Shown here in pieces: positions 1 to 7,634 of a stretch of 64,000 bases of DNA. The DNA comes from an uncultured Roseburia sp. (GTDB lineage: Bacteria > Bacillota > Clostridia > Lachnospirales > Lachnospiraceae), in the NCBI GenBank assembly GCA_900539115.1, contig UQAQ01000010.1, positions 1 to 64,000 on the forward strand, read 5' to 3'. The notes below the pieces were generated by a model. It ran no database searches, was not told the DNA's origin, and saw nothing but the letters and a program-made list of their open reading frames with translations. Position 1 is the first letter of the stretch; each line of letters starts with the position of its first letter. The translations under genes were made by a program, and so were the position numbers.

Positions 1-4
1 CAAA

Positions 5-22
5 CAGCGTAAAAATACGCTG
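5..22. repeat. Perfect 7-bp hairpin at the window edge
   Basis: CAGCGTA, four A residues, then TACGCTG form a perfect inverted repeat. No T-run follows, so it is not a clear terminator. It could be the end of a structure lying mostly outside the window or a short operator. Function unknown. Confidence 0.4.
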
Positions 23-116
23 ACATTTATACAAAACAAGTGCTATGAAAATTTAGCGGCTTGTTGAGCATACACTAACTAGGCGATATGAGAAAGATGA
101 AAAATGTGCATGCAAT

Positions 117-1931
117 TTGCAACAATATTTCACTGGTTCGTATCTTTATGGAGATGATAAAATAAAAAATAGATGTCATGCCATTTTAGATTACTTATAT
201 GCTATTTATGATGAAAAAATTTATCCTAATGAGAATTTACAGATTCAAAAGATGGATTTTCGTAATGCTGCTGTGGCAAAAGTAGATGAAAAGACAATAA
301 TGCTTGAACCACAGATTAAGGGGGAAGCTAAAAAGATTGTAAAAAACAATGAAGAAGCAAATGAACCAATTGTACATCTGAATGAAATATTAAATCATCT
401 GATAAGTGATATTAATGAAAAAAAAGCCGATGCCGAGCAAATTGTTTCAGTAATTGACACTCTTTGTGAAAAGATGAAGGATGATTATCGTATTGAAATG
501 CAGTTTGAAAAAATACTTGTAACATTAAGTGTGTCAGCTTTGATAACACCAGATATTACAGACGAACAACGAAATAAACTAGTCGAGGAATGGATTAATC
601 GGGTAAAGAAAATATTTTCAAATCAATCTTATGTAGCAGAAGTTAATATGGTAATTGCATTGTGGGAACAACTGAACAAAAATATACATTGTAATCTTAA
701 ACAGCAGATATTGTTAATGATGTTAGAGAGCATTATTAATGATGAAAATTCAGGGTTAATTAATCAAATAGGAGAATTAACAAAGTTTTATTTGACTAAA
801 AATAGAGATTACGCATGTAGGATTTTCAATACAATTATTATGTTTGCTGAAGATGAGATGAATCATCAAAAGTTTAATGCAGCAGTTTTAAAAGAAAATC
901 GTAATGATGCTGAATATGAATTCATTCCTAATATGGTTCCCAAATTGCGAGGTGTGGATCATTGGATACGAGAAAATAGTGGGAATGAATATAAAAATAA
1001 GAAGTCTCAGATAATTCAAGAATATTTGTATAATAGTAAGGATGTTGACCTTTCTGAATTTGATATCAGTAATTATGATATTGAGCTTTTATGTAATGTT
1101 GCATGTTGTGGATTGGATACAGAAGATGAGAGATTTGTTATAGTTATTAATTCGATTGTTCAATGTATGATTCAAATATGGCATAAAAACTGTAAAGAAA
1201 TGCGTGCCCATGAAATACTAAACACATTTCAAGAATATAAAGTATCTTCTTATTTTCAAAGAGAACTGAATATGATGGGACGAAGTCCAAAAGCAGTTTA
1301 TGATATTCTATTTAAAGAAGCTGACTTTTCAATATTTACTAGAGATACAGTGGATTTTTATGAGGATACTCTTAGCGGTTTTTTACCAGCATATGTTGAT
1401 GGGTTTAGAGAAAAAGGTAAGAGGGCTGATATTGAGAACAAGATACATACTCTTGAAATCTATGTAAATAATATTCCAGAAGGCTATGTAAGAAATACAC
1501 TTGAAAAGAGGCTGTTCCTTTGCAAAGGGAGATATGATAGATGGGATGTAAACAAGGTTAAGACAGAATATAGTTATAGAGATAAATGCTTTTTGAATAC
1601 GCAAATTGAAAAGTATGGCCCCAATCATTTGCGTGATGTTCTGTATACAGTATATTTGCTTAATATGAGTGAGCTTTTGCCGGAAATCTTGATATCTATA
1701 AGTTCATGTTTTAAAAAAGCTCTTAGAGAAAACAGGGAACAATTTGCAAAAGAGATAATAGATTTACAAGCGATAGTTGATATGATTATCTTGAAATCCT
1801 TTGTTTTTTTTAGTGACGAAATAAAAAAAGATGTGAAGCTGACTAATGCATATGAGACTACACTATTATCATTGACGGAAATAGGAAACGAGAAAGCTGC
1901 CGTACTGTTAGATGAATTTAGAATTCATTAA
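117..1931 (+). CDS. Large hypothetical protein, 5' end unresolved (possibly truncated)
   Basis: I do not recognise the family. The 604-residue reading frame is AT-rich, mostly alpha-helical in character, and shows no signal peptide, membrane segment, Walker motif or nuclease motif. The frame is open back to about position 57, where a TAG stops it, but offers no ATG. The only start is a TTG at 117 with no convincing ribosome site. An overlapping short frame starting with ATG at 88 has a better start context but stops after about 25 codons, so a frameshift or loss of the 5' part of a longer gene is plausible. Its base composition differs from the housekeeping genes further right, which suggests accessory DNA. 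It could be the C-terminal part of a large multidomain accessory protein; that is inference only. Confidence 0.55.
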   Translation: MQQYFTGSYLYGDDKIKNRCHAILDYLYAIYDEKIYPNENLQIQKMDFRNAAVAKVDEKTIMLEPQIKGEAKKIVKNNEEANEPIVHLNEILNHLISDINEKKADAEQIVSVIDTLCEKMKDDYRIEMQFEKILVTLSVSALITPDITDEQRNKLVEEWINRVKKIFSNQSYVAEVNMVIALWEQLNKNIHCNLKQQILLMMLESIINDENSGLINQIGELTKFYLTKNRDYACRIFNTIIMFAEDEMNHQKFNAAVLKENRNDAEYEFIPNMVPKLRGVDHWIRENSGNEYKNKKSQIIQEYLYNSKDVDLSEFDISNYDIELLCNVACCGLDTEDERFVIVINSIVQCMIQIWHKNCKEMRAHEILNTFQEYKVSSYFQRELNMMGRSPKAVYDILFKEADFSIFTRDTVDFYEDTLSGFLPAYVDGFREKGKRADIENKIHTLEIYVNNIPEGYVRNTLEKRLFLCKGRYDRWDVNKVKTEYSYRDKCFLNTQIEKYGPNHLRDVLYTVYLLNMSELLPEILISISSCFKKALRENREQFAKEIIDLQAIVDMIILKSFVFFSDEIKKDVKLTNAYETTLLSLTEIGNEKAAVLLDEFRIH

Positions 1932-1983
1932 TTCGAATGAAAAAATTACAATATCCTAAATTAAAAGTAATGAAGAGGATAGC

Positions 1984-2052
1984 ATGATGCGAGTTCAAAG
2001 CAAAAAAATTGCAATGGAGCTTATGGGACTGACCTTTGGAAAGGAGTCATAG
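1984..2052 (+). CDS. Micro-ORF (22 aa) ahead of the 105-aa unknown gene
   Basis: ATGATG starts a 22-codon frame after an AGAGG ribosome site with a 5-nt gap. The peptide begins MMRVQSKK and ends TFGKES. The ribosome site of the next gene, AAGGAG, lies in its last codons and only three bases separate its stop from the next ATG, which is an arrangement typical of translational coupling. It may be a leader peptide, or the tail of a decayed gene. No family recognised. Confidence 0.35.
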   Translation: MMRVQSKKIAMELMGLTFGKES

Positions 2053-2055
2053 AAA

Positions 2056-2373
2056 ATGCAAATATCAGAACATGATTGGAAAATATTCCGGAACAAAATA
2101 CCGGATTGGCAGGAACGCTACATGGAACGACTAGCAACAGATTACATAACACTTTTACAAAGCGAGAAAAAAGCTTCCGCTAAATTTTGGGAACTTGAAA
2201 AACGTATCAAGCAGGATAAGAAATCTCCAGGTGTGTTAATTGATATGAGACGTTCAACTGCAATAAATAATATTGTGAATATGGTGTTGGACGAAGTAAT
2301 ATCATTTGATGATCTGGAGGATTTCAGCGATGATTTAAAAGAGGCGGTAAAATTTATAGCGGAAAAATGGTAA
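2056..2373 (+). CDS. Conserved hypothetical protein, 105 aa, gut-Clostridia type
   Basis: A small, charged, helical protein with no membrane segment or signal. Its pattern (DWQERYMERL near residue 16, FWELEKRIKQDKK near 47, then SPGVLIDMRR and a C-terminal DDLEDFSDDLKEAV) resembles a short protein of unknown function that I have seen repeatedly in accessory regions of gut Firmicutes. No biochemical role is known to me. AAGGAG lies 10 nt before the ATG and inside the upstream micro-ORF, so the two are probably translated together. Nothing downstream shares its operon: the next gene has its own promoter. Confidence 0.7.
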   Translation: MQISEHDWKIFRNKIPDWQERYMERLATDYITLLQSEKKASAKFWELEKRIKQDKKSPGVLIDMRRSTAINNIVNMVLDEVISFDDLEDFSDDLKEAVKFIAEKW

Positions 2374-2447
2374 AAGAAGAGTATAAGTGGTATTAGTGGA
2401 ATGTTATTCTAAATCTCTTCAAAAAACTCCATCCCCCACAATTTGCA

Positions 2448-2476
2448 TTGAAAATCCCCCCACAAACGAGTATAAT
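2448..2476 (+). promoter_or_regulatory. Sigma-A promoter of the M64 peptidase gene
   Basis: TTGAAA, a 17-bp spacer, then TATAAT. It lies about 60 bp before the peptidase start codon. Confidence 0.75.
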
Positions 2477-2536
2477 ATCATTATATTTAATAAAAAACAG
2501 TACCCCCCAACTCATCACAAACACGAGGTGAAACGA

Positions 2537-4798
2537 ATGAAAAAACAATTTCAAGCACTATTGCTTATTATATCAATACTATTTTCCATAATCCCACAGG
2601 ACGTAGCCAGCGCGGATGCGGACTTGGTGCAACCACGGGGTACGACCGTGTCTAAAAATGAAACAACGCAGAAAACCACATTTCCGGTGCATGTGATTCA
2701 TAAGGCGGGAGATGATAAGGAAAATTTTGTAATTGTGATCATGGGCGATGGTTATACGCTAGAGGAACAGGACAAGTTTTTGCAGGATGCGGCTGAGAAG
2801 GCGCGGGGAATGTTGACGTGGTCTCCTTACAAAGAGTATTCTGACCGCATCAATATTTATGCGGTGCAGGCGGTTTCCAACGAGTCGGGAATCAGCGAAT
2901 ATGGGGGCAAGAGTGTAGATACCTATTTTCATGTTGCAGCATATGGAAAAGCACTTGGATTTACAAGCGGTGGGACGGATAAGGCCAAAGCATTGAGAGC
3001 GGAATTGGAGGAAAGCTATTTGGATGCGGGTGCCAATGCTGGTACGATCCATGTGCTTTGCAATTCCGAAGGGAGTTTTGGAGCCTCTCAAAATTCATTA
3101 TTTTCCTTTTCCGCAAATTCAGAAGATAATCAGAATGGAACAGTTATGGCACATGAGATTGCGCACAGCATCGGGGGCTTGGGAGATGAATATGAGAGGT
3201 ATACGAATAAACCAAATACCTCGGATACCACGAATTCGGAGACGATTAAGTGGGCGAAAATGCTTGGATTCCGTGGGATTGGGGTTACTCAGGCAGGAAC
3301 GGAGACGGCGTTTGCTCCGAGTCGTGAGTGTATGATGAGATGGCTAGGTCAGCCGTTTTGTGAGGTGTGTAAAATGGAGTTGGCAAGAAATCTGAATAAT
3401 ACGGATTATGTCAGCCGGCCGGCGGCGATTTATGTGGCTGACCCGGAGATTTCTATTCCACATAGCAAAACGGGGACATTGGACCGCGACAGCGAAAAAT
3501 ATAGGATCAGCGAGAAAAATATTACCAAAGCCAATAACTGGGATCTGGAATTTCGAACGGTGGTACAAAATATGGTAAATCGCGAACAGCATTTGAAAAT
3601 GACTTTTCGGATTATGGGGGCAGATGGTACGACAGTAAAATATTCAGAAGAGAAAAATTACACGATTCCTGCACTTGCGAACCGGTATGATCCGGAAGCT
3701 GCCAAAGAATCACTTTCTATCACGATTCCGGATGTTTCCGGGCTGGTTAATGGTGATAAAATGGAGGGGAAAATTGTGGATGCGGATACGGGAGAAGTTT
3801 TGGCTACGGACAAAACGGCGGAGCAGGCTTGGAGCATGGTCAATCTGCATTACAAATTGAAAAAGGAAGACGGCACGACAGAAGACATTCCGGAGGCGGA
3901 AACAACTACGGTTTACGTGCCGGCAAATTCTACATATACATTAAGAAATCCACAGCTGGCCGGCTATTCCTATATAGGAAGTGATTCGGATGGAAATGTT
4001 GTAAATGTTGCTGGAGAAAATGTGGATGTTACATACTATTATCAGGTGGCTGCGGAGGTTGTTGAGAGTCCGAAACCGACACCGGCGGAAACGGATGAGC
4101 CGCTTGTGACGCCAACGGCTTCTCCAACGATAAAACCAACGCTGGAGCCGGCGACAGCGACTCCAAGTGCGACAGCGACTCCAAGTGCGACGGCAACTCC
4201 AACCACGTCGCCAACAGCAACGCCGACACAACAGCCAGCAACGCCAGAGCCAACATTTTTACCGACGATAACCCCGTCAGTGCGCCCAACAAAAACACCA
4301 AGTGCGACAGCAACGCCAACAAAGACGCCTGCCGCGACATCTACACCGACGTTGCCACCGACGAACTCACCTGCTGTGACGAATATGCCAGCATTGCCAC
4401 CGACGAACTCACCGGTAGTGACGCAAGCACCGGATGAAAATTCTACAGCGACGCCTTCAGCAGAACCCAATATATCCGGAAAGCAAAAAGACGTTACTGT
4501 TGTGGTGAAATTGAAAAAGAACAGAAAACTTTATCCGGCTTTGAAAAAAGCGGTTCGTAAGGTGGAAAAAAGAGCAAAAAAACAGGGCAGGAAAATTTGT
4601 GTTAAAATTGTTTATAAGACGGGAAAGAATCGAGCGTTGAAACTTGATAAAGCGACGATACGATTTCTTGTTAGGAAAAAGATAAAAGAAGTGCGATGGG
4701 TGAATGGGAAAAAGCGGATTACGCTTAATTTGAAAACGTTGAAAAAAGGAAGAAAAAAATATGTTTTCTATAAAGTCAATTACACTAACGGAAAATGA
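2537..4798 (+). CDS. Secreted M64-family metallopeptidase with MucBP-like domain, Pro/Thr stalk and basic tail
   Basis: The start is ATG 2537 (MKKQFQALLL), with GAGGTG 6 nt upstream; an open frame continues further upstream but runs through the promoter. The 753-aa product has a signal peptide (about residues 1-26), then a peptidase M64 domain of the IgA-peptidase type, with the zinc motif HEIAH at 206-210 followed by GLGDEY, as expected for the family HExxH...DEY signature. A MucBP-like beta domain follows (near 440-510), then a stalk of Thr/Pro/Ala repeats (about 512-645). The last ~100 residues are extremely Lys/Arg-rich. The family cleaves extracellular proteins. No LPxTG motif is seen, so the basic tail may hold the protein on the anionic wall (inference). 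Confidence 0.88.
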   Translation: MKKQFQALLLIISILFSIIPQDVASADADLVQPRGTTVSKNETTQKTTFPVHVIHKAGDDKENFVIVIMGDGYTLEEQDKFLQDAAEKARGMLTWSPYKEYSDRINIYAVQAVSNESGISEYGGKSVDTYFHVAAYGKALGFTSGGTDKAKALRAELEESYLDAGANAGTIHVLCNSEGSFGASQNSLFSFSANSEDNQNGTVMAHEIAHSIGGLGDEYERYTNKPNTSDTTNSETIKWAKMLGFRGIGVTQAGTETAFAPSRECMMRWLGQPFCEVCKMELARNLNNTDYVSRPAAIYVADPEISIPHSKTGTLDRDSEKYRISEKNITKANNWDLEFRTVVQNMVNREQHLKMTFRIMGADGTTVKYSEEKNYTIPALANRYDPEAAKESLSITIPDVSGLVNGDKMEGKIVDADTGEVLATDKTAEQAWSMVNLHYKLKKEDGTTEDIPEAETTTVYVPANSTYTLRNPQLAGYSYIGSDSDGNVVNVAGENVDVTYYYQVAAEVVESPKPTPAETDEPLVTPTASPTIKPTLEPATATPSATATPSATATPTTSPTATPTQQPATPEPTFLPTITPSVRPTKTPSATATPTKTPAATSTPTLPPTNSPAVTNMPALPPTNSPVVTQAPDENSTATPSAEPNISGKQKDVTVVVKLKKNRKLYPALKKAVRKVEKRAKKQGRKICVKIVYKTGKNRALKLDKATIRFLVRKKIKEVRWVNGKKRITLNLKTLKKGRKKYVFYKVNYTNGK

Positions 4799-5120
4799 CA
4801 AAATCATCTGCGGCGGGGAAAATTCCGGCAAACAAATCCGGCTTTTTTCTCAGTCGCTCATGGTTATCAATCAAGCAGACGGGGAGTGCTTGCAACAGTT
4901 TTATCCGGTGCGAGTGCAGAGTTGTATGGATCGTTCCAAAGTTCGTATGGAACCGGTTACGATAACGGAGCTGCCGCAAAATATTGTTCAGATTTCAATG
5001 TTGGGTACCACAGAGAGATATGATGCCGGAAAAATTGATGTTTTGTGCAAACCATGGAGCCCGGAGCCACGTCAGAAAGGATGCGGCGATTGCAGCAGAT
5101 GCAGAAAGTGCTGGACGTAA
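4761..5120 (+). CDS. Small Cys-rich hypothetical protein, overlapping the M64 gene
   Basis: 119 codons starting at an ATG that lies inside the last 38 bases of the peptidase gene, preceded by AAGGAAG at a good distance. Codon use looks like that of its neighbours. The body is soluble and beta-rich in appearance. The end carries a cluster CGDCSRCRKC, which could bind a metal or form disulfides. It precedes the RNA methyltransferase gene by 41 bases and probably shares its transcript. Family not recognised; a later start near codon 34 cannot be excluded. Confidence 0.5.
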   Translation: MFSIKSITLTENDKIICGGENSGKQIRLFSQSLMVINQADGECLQQFYPVRVQSCMDRSKVRMEPVTITELPQNIVQISMLGTTERYDAGKIDVLCKPWSPEPRQKGCGDCSRCRKCWT

Positions 5121-5161
5121 CGCAAATGGACGGTCAAAAAGATAAGGAGAATAGTCAAAAA

Positions 5162-5971
5162 ATGAATCTGATACACATAGATGATTTGAAATGTCCGGAG
5201 CTGGCTTTATATGCAAGTACGTCGGAAGCCGGATTGCTGCATAGGTTTGAACCGGCAGAAGGCGTATTTATCGCGGAGAGCCCCAAGGTGATTGAGCGGG
5301 CGCTTGCAGATGGCTACGAGCCGATTTCGTTTCTTTTGGAAGAAAAGGACGTACTGGGCCAGATGGCGCATGTTTTGGCAAAATATGAAAGTGTACCGGT
5401 TTACACTTCTGCGGAAGACGTTTTGCTTGGAATTACCGGATTTAAGCTTACCAGAGGCGCATTGTGCGCGATGAGACGGAGAAAACTTCCGGAAATTCAG
5501 CAGGTGGTAAGAGATGCCAGGAGAATCGTAGTATTGGAAAATGTCATGAATCCGACTAACGTAGGGGCGATATTTCGTTCTGCGGCGGCATTGGGGATGG
5601 ATGCGGTGCTGCTTACACGGGGGTGCAGCGATCCGTTGTACCGGCGGGCGATTCGAGTCAGTATGGGAACGATTTTCCAGGTGCCGTGGACATTTATTGA
5701 TGAGACAGAAAAAGCGTATATGGAGTTATTGTGTGATTTGGGCTTCAAAACAGTGTCTATGGCACTTTGTGAGGGTTCGATCAGCATAGATTCACCGGCG
5801 TTGAAAGAAGAGGGCAAACTTGCGATTCTCATGGGGACAGAGGGAGATGGGCTGTGTGATGAGACGATACGGAAAAGTGATTTCATCGTTAATATTCCGA
5901 TGGCGCATGAAGTCGATTCGTTGAATGTGGCAGCTGCAAGTGCGGTCGCATTTTGGGAATTGGGAAAATGA
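5162..5971 (+). CDS. SpoU/TrmH-family RNA 2'-O-methyltransferase
   Basis: A 269-aa SPOUT-class methyltransferase. It transfers a methyl group from S-adenosylmethionine to a ribose 2'-OH in rRNA or tRNA. The three family motifs are present: NxxNxGAxxRSAxxxG (NPTNVGAIFRSAAALG, about residues 125-140), ILMGTEGDGL, and IPM...SLNVAAASAVAFW at the C-terminus. The N-terminal part resembles the substrate-binding segment of this family. The chosen ATG has AAGGAGA 11 nt upstream; an open frame extends about 39 codons further upstream, but overlaps the preceding small gene and looks non-coding there. The exact RNA target cannot be told from sequence. Confidence 0.85.
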   Translation: MNLIHIDDLKCPELALYASTSEAGLLHRFEPAEGVFIAESPKVIERALADGYEPISFLLEEKDVLGQMAHVLAKYESVPVYTSAEDVLLGITGFKLTRGALCAMRRRKLPEIQQVVRDARRIVVLENVMNPTNVGAIFRSAAALGMDAVLLTRGCSDPLYRRAIRVSMGTIFQVPWTFIDETEKAYMELLCDLGFKTVSMALCEGSISIDSPALKEEGKLAILMGTEGDGLCDETIRKSDFIVNIPMAHEVDSLNVAAASAVAFWELGK

Positions 5972-6062
5972 AATTATTCTTTTATGATGCTCTCTTTTAT
6001 GGTATTATAGTTTTATAGAGTTATGTAAAATCCATAATATTATAAAAAGGAGTAACTTAATT

Positions 6063-7619
6063 ATGGATATTGAAAATGAGGGGACAGATGACGGAATGAT
6101 TAGTAAAAAATATTTTGGGGAAGATAAAAATATTGAATTTAAGCGGGAAATTCCTAACAATCACGAGAAATTTTTGAAAGATATTATTGCTTTTTCGAAT
6201 AGTACCGGAGGGCAAGTGATATTAGGAATTGAAGATGAAACTTGTGTGGTATATGGAATTGGAGATCAAAGTCCTTTTAAGTTGTCAGATGCAATATCCA
6301 ATATGATTTCAGATGCATGCACACCACAGATTGAGACTGATATTGCGATACAGACAGTAGAGGATAAAACTATTCTTGTAGTTGATGTTATACCAGGAAA
6401 ATTTAGACCCTATTATCTTAATAAAAAAGGAAAAGAAAGTAGTTCTTATGTAAGAATAAATGGAACTAGTAGACCGGCAGACCCAAGAAAGCTAAAAGAA
6501 TTAGAACTGGAAGGTCAAAATATTTCTTATGATATGCTTCAAGAGATTGGATGTGAATACGACGAAAAAAAGACAATAGAATTGTGCAAGACTATGAAGA
6601 AAATAGCAGTAGAATCATGTGAAAATGAAGAAGAAAAATTAGCTGTTAAAGATATGACGATAGAAAAATTACATGATTTTGGTATTCTGTGTAAAGTGGG
6701 AAGAAATTCATATCCAACACATACATTTGCTTTGTTGACAGATAGTAAGAATAAATCTGCCAAAATACAATGCGCCTTATTTAAAGGAAATACAAGAGAT
6801 ATTTTTATTGATAGGAAAGAATTTAATGGACCAATATACGAACAAGTCGATGACGCGTATAATTTTGTTTTAAGACATATAGATATGGGGGCTGAGATTG
6901 AGGGAGAATATAGGAAGGATGTATATGAATTGCCAATATCTGCAATTAGAGAAACGATTGCAAATGCTGTCCTTCATAGAAGTTATCTGGATAAGTCTAG
7001 TATTCAAGTGAGTTTATATGATAATAGAATGGAAGTTTTATCCCCGGGAATGCTATATGGAGGTTTGGATATAGAAACTGCTAAATCAGGGAAGTCAACT
7101 TGTAGGAATGAAGCAATTGCAGAGGCATTTCATTATATGCATATTGTTGAAGCATGGGGGACAGGGATTCCAAGAATTATCAATCGGTGCAAAGAGTATG
7201 GTTTACCCATGCCGATATTCGAAGAATTTGGTAATGGATTTAAGGTAACCATTTTTAGAAAAGTAAGCAATGACATTGGAAAAGTAAGCAATGACATTGA
7301 AAAAGTAAGCAATGACATTGGAAAGGTAAGCAATGACATTGAAAAAGTAAGCAATTCTTTTGAAAAATATGTACCATTGTTGAAAGAAGCAAAAGTAACA
7401 CATATTTATGTAAAAAATATTGAGAAAGTATTTTTGTATTGTGGAACGGAGCGGGTATTTAGTCAGGCTAATATAATAGAATGGCTTAACTGTTCGAAGT
7501 CAAAGGCCACTAATATAATAAAAGTACTTAAAGCAGCAAAAGTTATAGAAAAGGTTAATGGTCTGGGCCCAGGAAAGTATAAGTTTATAGCAATAACGGA
7601 TTATAAAGAGAATCAATAA
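6063..7619 (+). CDS. AlbA_2 (Schlafen-like) domain protein with HATPase_c_4 domain and winged helix
   Basis: 518 aa. An AlbA_2 domain spans about residues 20-135 (IEFKRE, then IAFSNSTGGQVILGI), a nucleic-acid-binding module of Schlafen-type proteins. Residues about 290-400 form a GHKL-type ATPase fold (RETIANAVLHRSY, then GTGIPRI), known as HATPase_c_4. Residues 400-434 are five heptads of the KVSNDIG/KVSNDIE type encoded by 21-bp repeats, and the C-terminus looks like a winged helix. Such proteins are usually annotated as transcriptional regulators or ATP-dependent helicases, but the biochemical role is open. The gene is AT-rich and only 15 bases separate it from the helicase gene, so they are surely co-transcribed. 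A weak promoter (TTTATG, 16 bp, TATTAT) is visible at 5981-6008. Confidence 0.82.
   Translation: MDIENEGTDDGMISKKYFGEDKNIEFKREIPNNHEKFLKDIIAFSNSTGGQVILGIEDETCVVYGIGDQSPFKLSDAISNMISDACTPQIETDIAIQTVEDKTILVVDVIPGKFRPYYLNKKGKESSSYVRINGTSRPADPRKLKELELEGQNISYDMLQEIGCEYDEKKTIELCKTMKKIAVESCENEEEKLAVKDMTIEKLHDFGILCKVGRNSYPTHTFALLTDSKNKSAKIQCALFKGNTRDIFIDRKEFNGPIYEQVDDAYNFVLRHIDMGAEIEGEYRKDVYELPISAIRETIANAVLHRSYLDKSSIQVSLYDNRMEVLSPGMLYGGLDIETAKSGKSTCRNEAIAEAFHYMHIVEAWGTGIPRIINRCKEYGLPMPIFEEFGNGFKVTIFRKVSNDIGKVSNDIEKVSNDIGKVSNDIEKVSNSFEKYVPLLKEAKVTHIYVKNIEKVFLYCGTERVFSQANIIEWLNCSKSKATNIIKVLKAAKVIEKVNGLGPGKYKFIAITDYKENQ
7260..7364 (+). repeat. Five in-frame 21-bp tandem repeats inside the AlbA_2 gene
   Basis: Units begin at 7260, 7281, 7302, 7323 and 7344; the first four are near identical and encode KVSNDIG or KVSNDIE alternately, the fifth is divergent (KVSNSFE). 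The unit is a multiple of three, so copy-number change would keep the frame and alter the length of a coiled-coil or linker segment. Confidence 0.92.
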
Positions 7620-7634
7620 CCGGGAGAAACAATA

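Noticed and set aside
3024..3335. Plus-strand 103-codon frame within the M64 peptidase gene
   Set aside because: It lies wholly inside the peptidase catalytic domain in another frame, with an Arg-rich composition typical of shadow frames.
4029..4470. Long minus-strand open frames opposite the Pro/Thr stalk of the M64 protein
   Set aside because: They are mirror frames of repetitive Thr/Pro/Ala codons, rich in Val/Gly or Leu/Ser, with no ribosome site. The same occurs at 12567-13100 and 52183-52504.
7260..7364. Regular 21-bp repeats as a CRISPR array
   Set aside because: The units are contiguous with no spacers and in frame within a gene, so they are coding tandem repeats.
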